Origin: Ilex aquifolium
Lineage: Eukaryota; Streptophyta; Magnoliopsida; Aquifoliales; Aquifoliaceae
Direction of reading: 5' to 3'
Assembly (NCBI GenBank): GCA_951799425.1
Contig: OX637401.1
Coordinates: 34,273,780 to 34,337,779, forward strand
Length of the DNA stretch: 64,000 bases
Shown here: in pieces, positions 53,668 through 64,000 of the stretch
Layout of the letters: each line of letters begins with the position of its first letter
Numbering within the stretch: the stretch's first letter is position 1
Notes under the pieces: generated by a model
The model's database searches: none
What the model saw: only the letters and a program-made list of their open reading frames with translations
Told to the model about the DNA's origin: nothing
Position numbers and translations under genes: made by a program

Positions 53668-56600
53668 ATGGGAAATTACATTTTTTTCCTAGTGGAGGGG
53701 AATGGCCAACTATACCAAACTTCCATCACCATTTCGAACTTGTTAGAAGATGAATCACCAATTTTGATCTCAATATATTGGTTAGGGTTTCAAGTTCTCT
53801 TTACAATGCCGCAAGAGTTAACTCAATCCGAGTTCGGGAGAAAAAGTTATGTCCGATATACTATTTCATTTTAAAGGAGGACTACTTATTACACCAAACT
53901 TGCGTTACAATAGAGCCCATGCTAGAGGATTTTTCATGAGTTTTGATGTGAATAAAATGGTTAGGGATTCAAGAATTCTTTTCAATGCAGCATGAATCAT
54001 CTTAATCAGAGACCGGAGTAAAAAGTTATGTCAGAAATACAAAAAAATGGGAAATTACATTTTTTTCCTAGTGGAGGGGAATGGCCAACTATACCAAACT
54101 TCCATCACCATTTCGAACTTGTTAGAAGATGAATCACCAATTTTGATCTCAATATATTGGTTAGGGTTTCAAGTTCTCTTTACAATGCCGCAAGAGTTAG
54201 CTCAATCCGAGTTCGGGAGAAAAAGTTATGTCCGATATACTATTTCATTTTAAAGGAGGACTACTTATTACACCAAACTTGCGTTACAATAGAGCCCATG
54301 CTAGAGGATTTTTCATGAGTTTTGATGTGAATAAAATGGTTAGGGATTCAAGAATTCTTTTCAATGCAGCATGAATCATCTTAATCAGAGACCGGAGTAA
54401 AAAGTTATGTCAGAAATACTAAAGAATGGGAAATTACATTTTTTTCCTAGTGGAGGGGAATGGCCAACTATACCAAACTTCCATCACCATTTCGAACTTG
54501 TTAGAAGATGAATCACCAATTTTGATCTCAATATATTGGTTAGGGTTTCAAGTTATCTTTACAATGCCGCAAGAGTTAGCTCAATCCGAGTTCGGGAGAA
54601 AAAGTTATGTCCGATATACTATTTCATTTTAAAGGAGGACTACTTATTACACAAAACTTGCGTTACAATAGAGCCCATGCTAGAGGATTTTTCATGACTT
54701 TTGATGTGAATAAAATGGTTAGGGATTCAAGAATTCTTTACAATGCATCAAGAATCATCTTAATCAGAGACCGGAGTAAAAAGTTATGTCAGAAATACTA
54801 AAGAATGGGAAATTACTTTTTTTTCCTAGTGGAGGGGAATGGCCAACTATACCAAACTTAGATCACCATTTCGAACTTGTTAGAAGATGAATCACCAATT
54901 TTGATCTCAATATATTGGTTAGGGTTTCAAGTTCTCTTTACAATGCCGCAAGAGTTAGCTCAATCCGAGTTCGGGAGAAAAAGTTATGTCCGATATACTA
55001 TTTCATTTTAAAGGAGGACTACTTATTACACCAAACTTGCGTTACAATAGAGCCCATGCTAGAGGATTTTTCATGACTTTTGATGTGAATAAAATGGTTA
55101 GGGATTCAAGAATTCTTTACAATGCATCAAGAATCATCTTAATCAGAGACCGGAGTAAAAAGTTATGTCAGAAATACTAAAGAATGGGAAATTACTTTTT
55201 TTTCCTAGTGGAGGGGAATGGCCAACTATACCAAACTTTCATCACCATTTCGAACTTATTGGAAGATGAATCACCAATTTTGATCTCAATATATTGGTTA
55301 TGGTTTCAAGTTCTCTTTACAATGCCGCAAGAGTTAACTCAATCCGAGTTCGGGAGAAAAAGTTCTGTCCGATATACTATTTCATTTTAAAGGAGGACTA
55401 CTTATTACACCAAACTTGCGTTACAATAGAGCCCATGCTAGAGGATTTTTCATGAGTTTTGATGTGAATAAAATGGTTAGGGATTCAAGAATTCTTTTCA
55501 ATGCAGCATGAATCATCTTAATCAGAGACCGGAGTAAAAAGTTATGTCAGAAATACTAAAAAATGGGAAATTACATTTTTTTCCTAGTGGAGGGGAATGG
55601 CCAACTATACCAAACTTCCATCACCATTTCGAACTTGTTAGAAGATGAATCACCAATTTTGATCTCAATATATTGGTTAGGGTTTCAAGTTCTCTTTACA
55701 ATGCCGCAAGAGTTAGCTCAATCCGAGTTCGGGAGAAAAAGTTATGTCCGATATACTATTTCATTTTAAAGGAGGACTACTTATTACACCAAACTTGCGT
55801 TACAATAGAGCCCATGCTAGAGGATTTTTCATGACTTTTGATGTGAATAAAATGGTTAGGGATTCAAGAATTCTTTACAATGCATCAAGAATCATCTTAA
55901 TCAGAGACCGGAGTAAAAAGTTATGGTAGAAATACTAAAGAATGGGAAATTACTTTTTTTTCCTAGTGGAGGGGAATGGCCAACTATACCAAACTTAGAT
56001 CACCATTTCGAACTTGTTAGAAGATGAATCACCAATTTTGATCTCAATATATTGGTTAGGGTTTCAAGTTCTCTTTACAATGCCGCAAGAGTTAACTCAA
56101 TCCGAGTTCGGGAGAAAAAGTTATGTCCGATATACTATTTCATTTTAAAGGAGGACTACTTATTACACCAAACTTGCGTTACAATAGAGCCCATGCTAGA
56201 GGATTTTTCATGACTTTTGATGTGAATAAAATGGTTAGGGATTCAAGAATTCTTTACAATGCATCAAGAATCATCTTAATCAGAGACCGGAGTAAAAAGT
56301 TATGTCAGAAATACTAAAGAATGAGAAATTACCTTTTTTTCCTAGTGGAGGGGAATGGCCAACTATACCAAACTTAGATCACCATTTCGAACTTGTTAGA
56401 AGATGAATCACCAATTTTGATCTCAATATATTGGTTAGGGTTTCAAGTTCTCTTTACAATGCCGCAAGAGTTAGCTCAATCCGGGTTCGGGAGAAAAAGT
56501 TATGTCCGATATACTATTTCATTTTAAAGGAGGACTACTTATTACACCAAACTTGCGTTACAATAGAGCCCATGCTAGAGGATTTTTCATGACTTTTGAT

Positions 56601-57836
56601 GTGAATAAAATGGTTAGGGATTCAAGAATTCTTTACAATGCATCAAGAATCATCTTAATCAGAGACCGGAGTAAAAAGTTATGTCAGAAATACTAAAGAA
56701 TGGGAAATTACTTTTTTTTCCTAGTGGAGGGGAATGGCCAACTATACCAAACTTAGATCACCATTTCGAACTTGTTAGAAGATGAATCACCAATTTTGAT
56801 CTCAATATATTGGTTAGGGTTTCAAGTTCTCTTTACAATGCCGCAAGAGTTAGCTCAATCCGAGTTCGGGAGAAAAAGTTATGTCCGATATACTATTTCA
56901 TTTTAAAGGAGGACTACTTATTACACCAAACTTGCGTTACAATAGAGCCCATGCTAGAGGATTTTTCATGAGTTTTGATGTGAATAAAATGGTTAGGGAT
57001 TCAAGAATTCTTTTCAATGCAGCATGAATCATCTTAATCAGAGACCGGAGTAAAAAGTTATGTCAGAAATACTAAAGAATGGGAAATTACATTTTTTTCC
57101 TAGTGGAGGGGAATGGCCAACTATACCAAACTTCCATCACCATTTCGAACTTGTTAGAAGATGAATCACCAATTTTGATCTCAATATATTGGTTAGGGTT
57201 TCAAGTTATCTTTACAATGCCGCAAGAGTTAGCTCAATCCGAGTTCGGGAGAAAAAGTTATGTCCGATATACTATTTCATTTTAAAGGCGGACTACTTAT
57301 TACACAAAACTTGCGTTACAATAGAGCCCATGCTAGAGGATTTTTCATGACTTTTGATGTGAATAAAATGGTTAGGGATTCAAGAATTCTTTACAATGCA
57401 TCAAGAATCATCTTAATCAGAGACCGGAGTAAAAAGTTATGTCAGAAATACTAAAGAATGGGAAATTACTTTTTTTTCCTAGTGGAGGGGAATGGCCAAC
57501 TATACCAAACTTAGATCACCATTTCGAACTTGTTAGAAGATGAATCACCAATTTTGATCTCAATATATTGGTTAGGGTTTCAAGTTCTCTTTACAATGCC
57601 GCAAGAGTTAGCTCAATCCGAGTTCGGGAGAAAAAGTTATGTCCGATATACTATTTCATTTTAAAGGAGGACTACTTATTACACCAAACTTGCGTTACAA
57701 TAGAGCCCATGCTAGAGGATTTTTCATGACTTTTGATGTGAATAAAATGGTTAGGGATTCAAGAATTCTTTACAATGCATCAAGAATCATCTTAATCAGA
57801 GACCGGAGTAAAAAGTTATGTCAGAAATACTAAAGA
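53668..57836. repeat. 11-monomer (4169-bp) tandem duplication, copy 1
   Basis: Matches 57837-62005 at 11 x 379. Shared markers in order: 'gagttaactc' in a 'cttccatc' B half, 'caagttatc', 'acacaaaactt', 'ggttatgg', 'ttatggtag', 'ttacctttttttcc', then again 'caagttatc' and 'acacaaaactt'. Private differences: 'aaaggcgg' near 57285, and 'gagttaactc' near 56094 where copy 2 has 'gagttagctc'. Confidence 0.85.
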
Positions 57837-60800
57837 ATGGGAAATTACATTTTTTTCCTAGTGGAGGGGAATGGCCAACTATACCAAACTTCCATCACCA
57901 TTTCGAACTTGTTAGAAGATGAATCACCAATTTTGATCTCAATATATTGGTTAGGGTTTCAAGTTCTCTTTACAATGCCGCAAGAGTTAACTCAATCCGA
58001 GTTCGGGAGAAAAAGTTATGTCCGATATACTATTTCATTTTAAAGGAGGACTACTTATTACACCAAACTTGCGTTACAATAGAGCCCATGCTAGAGGATT
58101 TTTCATGAGTTTTGATGTGAATAAAATGGTTAGGGATTCAAGAATTCTTTTCAATGCAGCATGAATCATCTTAATCAGAGACCGGAGTAAAAAGTTATGT
58201 CAGAAATACAAAAAAATGGGAAATTACATTTTTTTCCTAGTGGAGGGGAATGGCCAACTATACCAAACTTCCATCACCATTTCGAACTTGTTAGAAGATG
58301 AATCACCAATTTTGATCTCAATATATTGGTTAGGGTTTCAAGTTCTCTTTACAATGCCGCAAGAGTTAGCTCAATCCGAGTTCGGGAGAAAAAGTTATGT
58401 CCGATATACTATTTCATTTTAAAGGAGGACTACTTATTACACCAAACTTGCGTTACAATAGAGCCCATGCTAGAGGATTTTTCATGAGTTTTGATGTGAA
58501 TAAAATGGTTAGGGATTCAAGAATTCTTTTCAATGCAGCATGAATCATCTTAATCAGAGACCGGAGTAAAAAGTTATGTCAGAAATACTAAAGAATGGGA
58601 AATTACATTTTTTTCCTAGTGGAGGGGAATGGCCAACTATACCAAACTTCCATCACCATTTCGAACTTGTTAGAAGATGAATCACCAATTTTGATCTCAA
58701 TATATTGGTTAGGGTTTCAAGTTATCTTTACAATGCCGCAAGAGTTAGCTCAATCCGAGTTCGGGAGAAAAAGTTATGTCCGATATACTATTTCATTTTA
58801 AAGGAGGACTACTTATTACACAAAACTTGCGTTACAATAGAGCCCATGCTAGAGGATTTTTCATGACTTTTGATGTGAATAAAATGGTTAGGGATTCAAG
58901 AATTCTTTACAATGCATCAAGAATCATCTTAATCAGAGACCGGAGTAAAAAGTTATGTCAGAAATACTAAAGAATGGGAAATTACTTTTTTTTCCTAGTG
59001 GAGGGGAATGGCCAACTATACCAAACTTAGATCACCATTTCGAACTTGTTAGAAGATGAATCACCAATTTTGATCTCAATATATTGGTTAGGGTTTCAAG
59101 TTCTCTTTACAATGCCGCAAGAGTTAGCTCAATCCGAGTTCGGGAGAAAAAGTTATGTCCGATATACTATTTCATTTTAAAGGAGGACTACTTATTACAC
59201 CAAACTTGCGTTACAATAGAGCCCATGCTAGAGGATTTTTCATGACTTTTGATGTGAATAAAATGGTTAGGGATTCAAGAATTCTTTACAATGCATCAAG
59301 AATCATCTTAATCAGAGACCGGAGTAAAAAGTTATGTCAGAAATACTAAAGAATGGGAAATTACTTTTTTTTCCTAGTGGAGGGGAATGGCCAACTATAC
59401 CAAACTTTCATCACCATTTCGAACTTATTGGAAGATGAATCACCAATTTTGATCTCAATATATTGGTTATGGTTTCAAGTTCTCTTTACAATGCCGCAAG
59501 AGTTAACTCAATCCGAGTTCGGGAGAAAAAGTTCTGTCCGATATACTATTTCATTTTAAAGGAGGACTACTTATTACACCAAACTTGCGTTACAATAGAG
59601 CCCATGCTAGAGGATTTTTCATGAGTTTTGATGTGAATAAAATGGTTAGGGATTCAAGAATTCTTTTCAATGCAGCATGAATCATCTTAATCAGAGACCG
59701 GAGTAAAAAGTTATGTCAGAAATACTAAAAAATGGGAAATTACATTTTTTTCCTAGTGGAGGGGAATGGCCAACTATACCAAACTTCCATCACCATTTCG
59801 AACTTGTTAGAAGATGAATCACCAATTTTGATCTCAATATATTGGTTAGGGTTTCAAGTTCTCTTTACAATGCCGCAAGAGTTAGCTCAATCCGAGTTCG
59901 GGAGAAAAAGTTATGTCCGATATACTATTTCATTTTAAAGGAGGACTACTTATTACACCAAACTTGCGTTACAATAGAACCCATGCTAGAGGATTTTTCA
60001 TGACTTTTGATGTGAATAAAATGGTTAGGGATTCAAGAATTCTTTACAATGCATCAAGAATCATCTTAATCAGAGACCGGAGTAAAAAGTTATGGTAGAA
60101 ATACTAAAGAATGGGAAATTACTTTTTTTTCCTAGTGGAGGGGAATGGCCAACTATACCAAACTTAGATCACCATTTCGAACTTGTTAGAAGATGAATCA
60201 CCAATTTTGATCTCAATATATTGGTTAGGGTTTCAAGTTCTCTTTACAATGCCGCAAGAGTTAGCTCAATCCGAGTTCGGGAGAAAAAGTTATGTCCGAT
60301 ATACTATTTCATTTTAAAGGAGGACTACTTATTACACCAAACTTGCGTTACAATAGAGCCCATGCTAGAGGATTTTTCATGACTTTTGATGTGAATAAAA
60401 TGGTTAGGGATTCAAGAATTCTTTACAATGCATCAAGAATCATCTTAATCAGAGACCGGAGTAAAAAGTTATGTCAGAAATACTAAAGAATGAGAAATTA
60501 CCTTTTTTTCCTAGTGGAGGGGAATGGCCAACTATACCAAACTTAGATCACCATTTCGAACTTGTTAGAAGATGAATCACCAATTTTGATCTCAATATAT
60601 TGGTTAGGGTTTCAAGTTCTCTTTACAATGCCGCAAGAGTTAGCTCAATCCGGGTTCGGGAGAAAAAGTTATGTCCGATATACTATTTCATTTTAAAGGA
60701 GGACTACTTATTACACCAAACTTGCGTTACAATAGAGCCCATGCTAGAGGATTTTTCATGACTTTTGATGTGAATAAAATGGTTAGGGATTCAAGAATTC

Positions 60801-62005
60801 TTTACAATGCATCAAGAATCATCTTAATCAGAGACCGGAGTAAAAAGTTATGTCAGAAATACTAAAGAATGGGAAATTACTTTTTTTTCCTAGTGGAGGG
60901 GAATGGCCAACTATACCAAACTTAGATCACCATTTCGAACTTGTTAGAAGATGAATCACCAATTTTGATCTCAATATATTGGTTAGGGTTTCAAGTTCTC
61001 TTTACAATGCCGCAAGAGTTAGCTCAATCCGAGTTCGGGAGAAAAAGTTATGTCCGATATACTATTTCATTTTAAAGGAGGACTACTTATTACACCAAAC
61101 TTGCGTTACAATAGAGCCCATGCTAGAGGATTTTTCATGAGTTTTGATGTGAATAAAATGGTTAGGGATTCAAGAATTCTTTTCAATGCAGCATGAATCA
61201 TCTTAATCAGAGACCGGAGTAAAAAGTTATGTCAGAAATACTAAAGAATGGGAAATTACATTTTTTTCCTAGTGGAGGGGAATGGCCAACTATACCAAAC
61301 TTCCATCACCATTTCGAACTTGTTAGAAGATGAATCACCAATTTTGATCTCAATATATTGGTTAGGGTTTCAAGTTATCTTTACAATGCCGCAAGAGTTA
61401 GCTCAATCCGAGTTCGGGAGAAAAAGTTATGTCCGATATACTATTTCATTTTAAAGGAGGACTACTTATTACACAAAACTTGCGTTACAATAGAGCCCAT
61501 GCTAGAGGATTTTTCATGACTTTTGATGTGAATAAAATGGTTAGGGATTCAAGAATTCTTTACAATGCATCAAGAATCATCTTAATCAGAGACCGGAGTA
61601 AAAAGTTATGTCAGAAATACTAAAGAATGGGAAATTACTTTTTTTTCCTAGTGGAGGGGAATGGCCAACTATACCAAACTTAGATCACCATTTCGAACTT
61701 GTTAGAAGATGAATCACCAATTTTGATCTCAATATATTGGTTAGGGTTTCAAGTTCTCTTTACAATGCCGCAAGAGTTAGCTCAATCCGAGTTCGGGAGA
61801 AAAAGTTATGTCCGATATACTATTTCATTTTAAAGGAGGACTACTTATTACACCAAACTTGCGTTACAATAGAGCCCATGCTAGAGGATTTTTCATGACT
61901 TTTGATGTGAATAAAATGGTTAGGGATTCAAGAATTCTTTACAATGCATCAAGAATCATCTTAATCAGAGACCGGAGTAAAAAGTTATGTCAGAAATACT
62001 AAAGA
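57837..62005. repeat. 11-monomer (4169-bp) tandem duplication, copy 2
   Basis: Second copy. A private 'atagaaccc' lies near 59976. After 62005 the next B half is the 'ctttcatc/ggttatgg' type rather than the 'cttccatc' type, which ends the match. Confidence 0.85.
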
Positions 62006-63142
62006 ATGGGAAATTACTTTTTTTTCCTAGTGGAGGGGAATGGCCAACTATACCAAACTTTCATCACCATTTCGAACTTATTGGAAGATGAATCACCAAT
62101 TTTGATCTCAATATATTGGTTATGGTTTCAAGTTCTCTTTACAATGCCGCAAGAGTTAACTCAATCCGAGTTCGGGAGAAAAAGTTCTGTCCGATATACT
62201 ATTTCATTTTAAAGGAGGACTACTTATTACACCAAACTTGCGTTACAATAGAGCCCATGCTAGAGGATTTTTCATGAGTTTTGATGTGAATAAAATGGTT
62301 AGGGATTCAAGAATTCTTTTCAATGCAGCATGAATCATCTTAATCAGAGACCGGAGTAAAAAGTTATGTCAGAAATACTAAAAAATGGGAAATTACATTT
62401 TTTTCCTAGTGGAGGGGAATGGCCAACTATACCAAACTTCCATCACCATTTCGAACTTGTTAGAAGATGAATCACCAATTTTGATCTCAATATATTGGTT
62501 AGGGTTTCAAGTTCTCTTTACAATGCCGCAAGAGTTAGCTCAATCCGAGTTCGGGAGAAAAAGTTATGTCCGATATACTATTTCATTTTAAAGGAGGACT
62601 ACTTATTACACCAAACTTGCGTTACAATAGAGCCCATGCTAGAGGATTTTTCATGACTTTTGATGTGAATAAAATGGTTAGGGATTCAAGAATTCTTTAC
62701 AATGCATCAAGAATCATCTTAATCAGAGACCGGAGTAAAAAGTTATGGTAGAAATACTAAAGAATGGGAAATTACTTTTTTTTCCTAGTGGAGGAGAATG
62801 GCCAACTATACCAAACTTAGATCACCATTTCGAACTTGTTAGAAGATGAATCACCAATTTTGATCTCAATATATTGGTTAGGGTTTCAAGTTCTCTTTAC
62901 AATGCCGCAAGAGTTAGCTCAATCCGAGTTCGGGAGAAAAAGTTATGTCCGATATACTATTTCATTTTAAAGGAGGACTACTTATTACACCAAACTTGCG
63001 TTACAATAGAGCCCATGCTAGAGGATTTTTCATGACTTTTGATGTGAATAAAATGGTTAGGGATTCAAGAATTCTTTACAATGCATCAAGAATCATCTTA
63101 ATCAGAGACCGGAGTAAAAAGTTATGTCAGAAATACTAAAGA

Positions 63143-64000
63143 ATGGGAAATTACTTTTTTTTCCTAGTGGAGGGGAATGGCCAACTATACCAAACTTTCA
63201 TCACCATTTCGAACTTATTGGAAGATGAATCACCAATTTTGATCTCAATATATTGGTTATGGTTTCATGTTCTCTTTACAATGCCGCAAGAGTTAACTCA
63301 ATCCGAGTTCGGGAGAAAAAGTTCTGTCCGATATACTATTTCATTTTAAAGGAGGACTACTTATTACACCAAACTTGCGTTACAATAGAGCCCATGCTAG
63401 AGGATTTTTCATGAGTTTTGATGTGAATAAAATGGTTAGGGATTCAAGAATTCTTTTCATTGCAGCATGAATCATCTTAATGTGAGACCGGAGTAAAAAG
63501 TTATGTCAGAAATACAAAAAAATGGGAAATTACATTTTTTTCCTAGTGGAGGGGAATGGCCAACTATACCAAACTTCCATCACCATTTCGAACTTGTTAG
63601 AAGATGAATCACCAATTTTGATCTCAATATATTGGTTAGGGTTTCAAGTTCTCTTTACAATGCCGCAAGAGTTAGCTCAATCCGAGTTCGGGAGAAAAAG
63701 TTATGTCCGATATACTATTTCATTTTAAAGGAGGACTACTTATTACACCAAACTTGCGTTACAATAGAGCCCATGCTAGAGGATTTTTCATGAGTTTTGA
63801 TGTGAATAAAATGGTTAGGGATTCAAGAATTCTTTTCAATGCAGCATGAATCATCTTAATCAGAGACCGGAGTAAAAAGTTATGTCAGAAATAATAAAGA
63901 ATGGGAAATTACATTTTTTTCCTAGTGGAGGGGAATGGCCAACTATACCAAACTTCCATCACCATTTCGAACTTGTTAGAAGATGAATCACCAATTTTGA
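63143..64000. repeat. Right-end block matching the left-end block at 992-1849
   Basis: 'ggtttcatgttc' in a 'ggttatgg' B half, followed by the rare A variant 'cttttcattgcagcatg' and then 'gaaatacaaaaaaatgg', occurs only here (63264, 63455, 63511) and at 992-1380. The A half also has a private 'ttaatgtgagacc' near 63477. The window ends inside a B half. Confidence 0.75.

Larger units (their letters stand above)
1..64000. repeat. Tandem satellite array, 379-bp monomer, about 169 copies
   Basis: The whole window is a head-to-tail array with a 379-bp period, in one orientation throughout. Landmarks such as 'atgtccgatatac' recur at 36, 415, 794, 1173 and so on up to 63703. From 36 to 63702 there are 168 complete monomers, with partial monomers at both ends, so the array continues beyond the window on both sides. 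Monomers differ by a few substitutions each. Indels are almost absent: the only net phase changes are five one-base deletions. No transposon, gene or unique sequence interrupts the array. Known biology: homogeneous arrays of this kind form centromeres, pericentromeres or subtelomeric heterochromatin in eukaryotes. I infer a centromeric or pericentromeric plant satellite from the unit length and telo-box, but neither the species nor the location is shown by the sequence. Confidence 0.98.
46269..64000. repeat. Region 6: right flank monomer family
   Basis: B types 'cttccatc', 'ctttcatc/ggttatgg' and 'cttagatc' are mixed as in region 1. A recurring marker is the B variant 'caagttatc' followed by an A half with 'acacaaaactt'. 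It occurs with A halves starting at 46648, 48543, 50438, 54607, 57260, 58776 and 61429. These give unit lengths of 5, 5, 11, 7, 4 and 7 monomers. Confidence 0.85.

Noticed and set aside
234..63728. Around 170 open frames of 61-84 codons on the plus strand, near-identical to each other
   Set aside because: They recur once per monomer with the repeat phase. Stop and frame-breaking variants ('gcatgaatc', 'ttatggtag', the 1-base deletion) are freely tolerated, two frames overlap, and no domain is recognisable. They follow from a homogeneous repeat, not from selection for protein.
1..64000. CRISPR array
   Set aside because: The repeats are 379 bp and contiguous, with no unique spacers and no cas genes.
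1..64000. Transposon, retrotransposon or rDNA inside the array
   Set aside because: The 379-bp phase is never interrupted by more than one base, so no insertion is present in this window.

Overview
This window is one uninterrupted satellite-DNA array. From base 1 to base 64000 it is a head-to-tail tandem repeat with a 379-bp period: 168 complete monomers (36 to 63702), a 35-bp partial monomer on the left and a 298-bp partial monomer on the right. I see no protein-coding gene, RNA gene, transposon, CRISPR array or unique spacer. The many 60-84 codon open frames recur once per monomer and are by-products of the repeat. Monomer length is very constant: reading frames and landmarks stay in 379-bp phase, and the only net slips are five 378-bp monomers that share the same 1-base deletion.

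Each 379-bp monomer is itself an ancient dimer. A 179-bp half (A) and a 200-bp half (B) are clearly related, and both end with the same 13-base box. Both halves are close to nucleosome-repeat length. The sequence is AT-rich, with seven CpGs per consensus monomer, and several recurring variants are CpG-to-TpG/CpA changes, as expected under cytosine methylation. Repeat length, a dimer of about 180-bp units, homogeneity and a plant-type telo-box in nearly every B half all suggest a centromeric or pericentromeric satellite of a eukaryote, most likely a flowering plant. The species and the satellite family cannot be named from the sequence alone.

Layout, from diagnostic variants: (1) 1-4440, a monomer family with B halves carrying 'cttccatc' or 'ggttatgg', including a 4-monomer duplication; (2) 4441-9701, a 7-monomer tandem duplication (period 2653 bp); (3) 9132-13500, alternating 4- and 5-monomer higher-order units; (4) 13501-37375, a 28-monomer (10.6 kb) tandem duplication whose second copy contains a further 7-monomer duplication; (5) 37376-46268, 5-8 monomer units carrying the 378-bp deletion monomer; (6) 46269-64000, a return to the family seen in region 1, arranged in 5-monomer (1895 bp) and 11-monomer (4169 bp) units. 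The leftmost and rightmost parts share rare variants absent in between, so older family members flank a younger, expanded core.

The biology here is array evolution (unequal exchange, segmental amplification, gene conversion) and possibly chromatin or kinetochore function, not a gene system.
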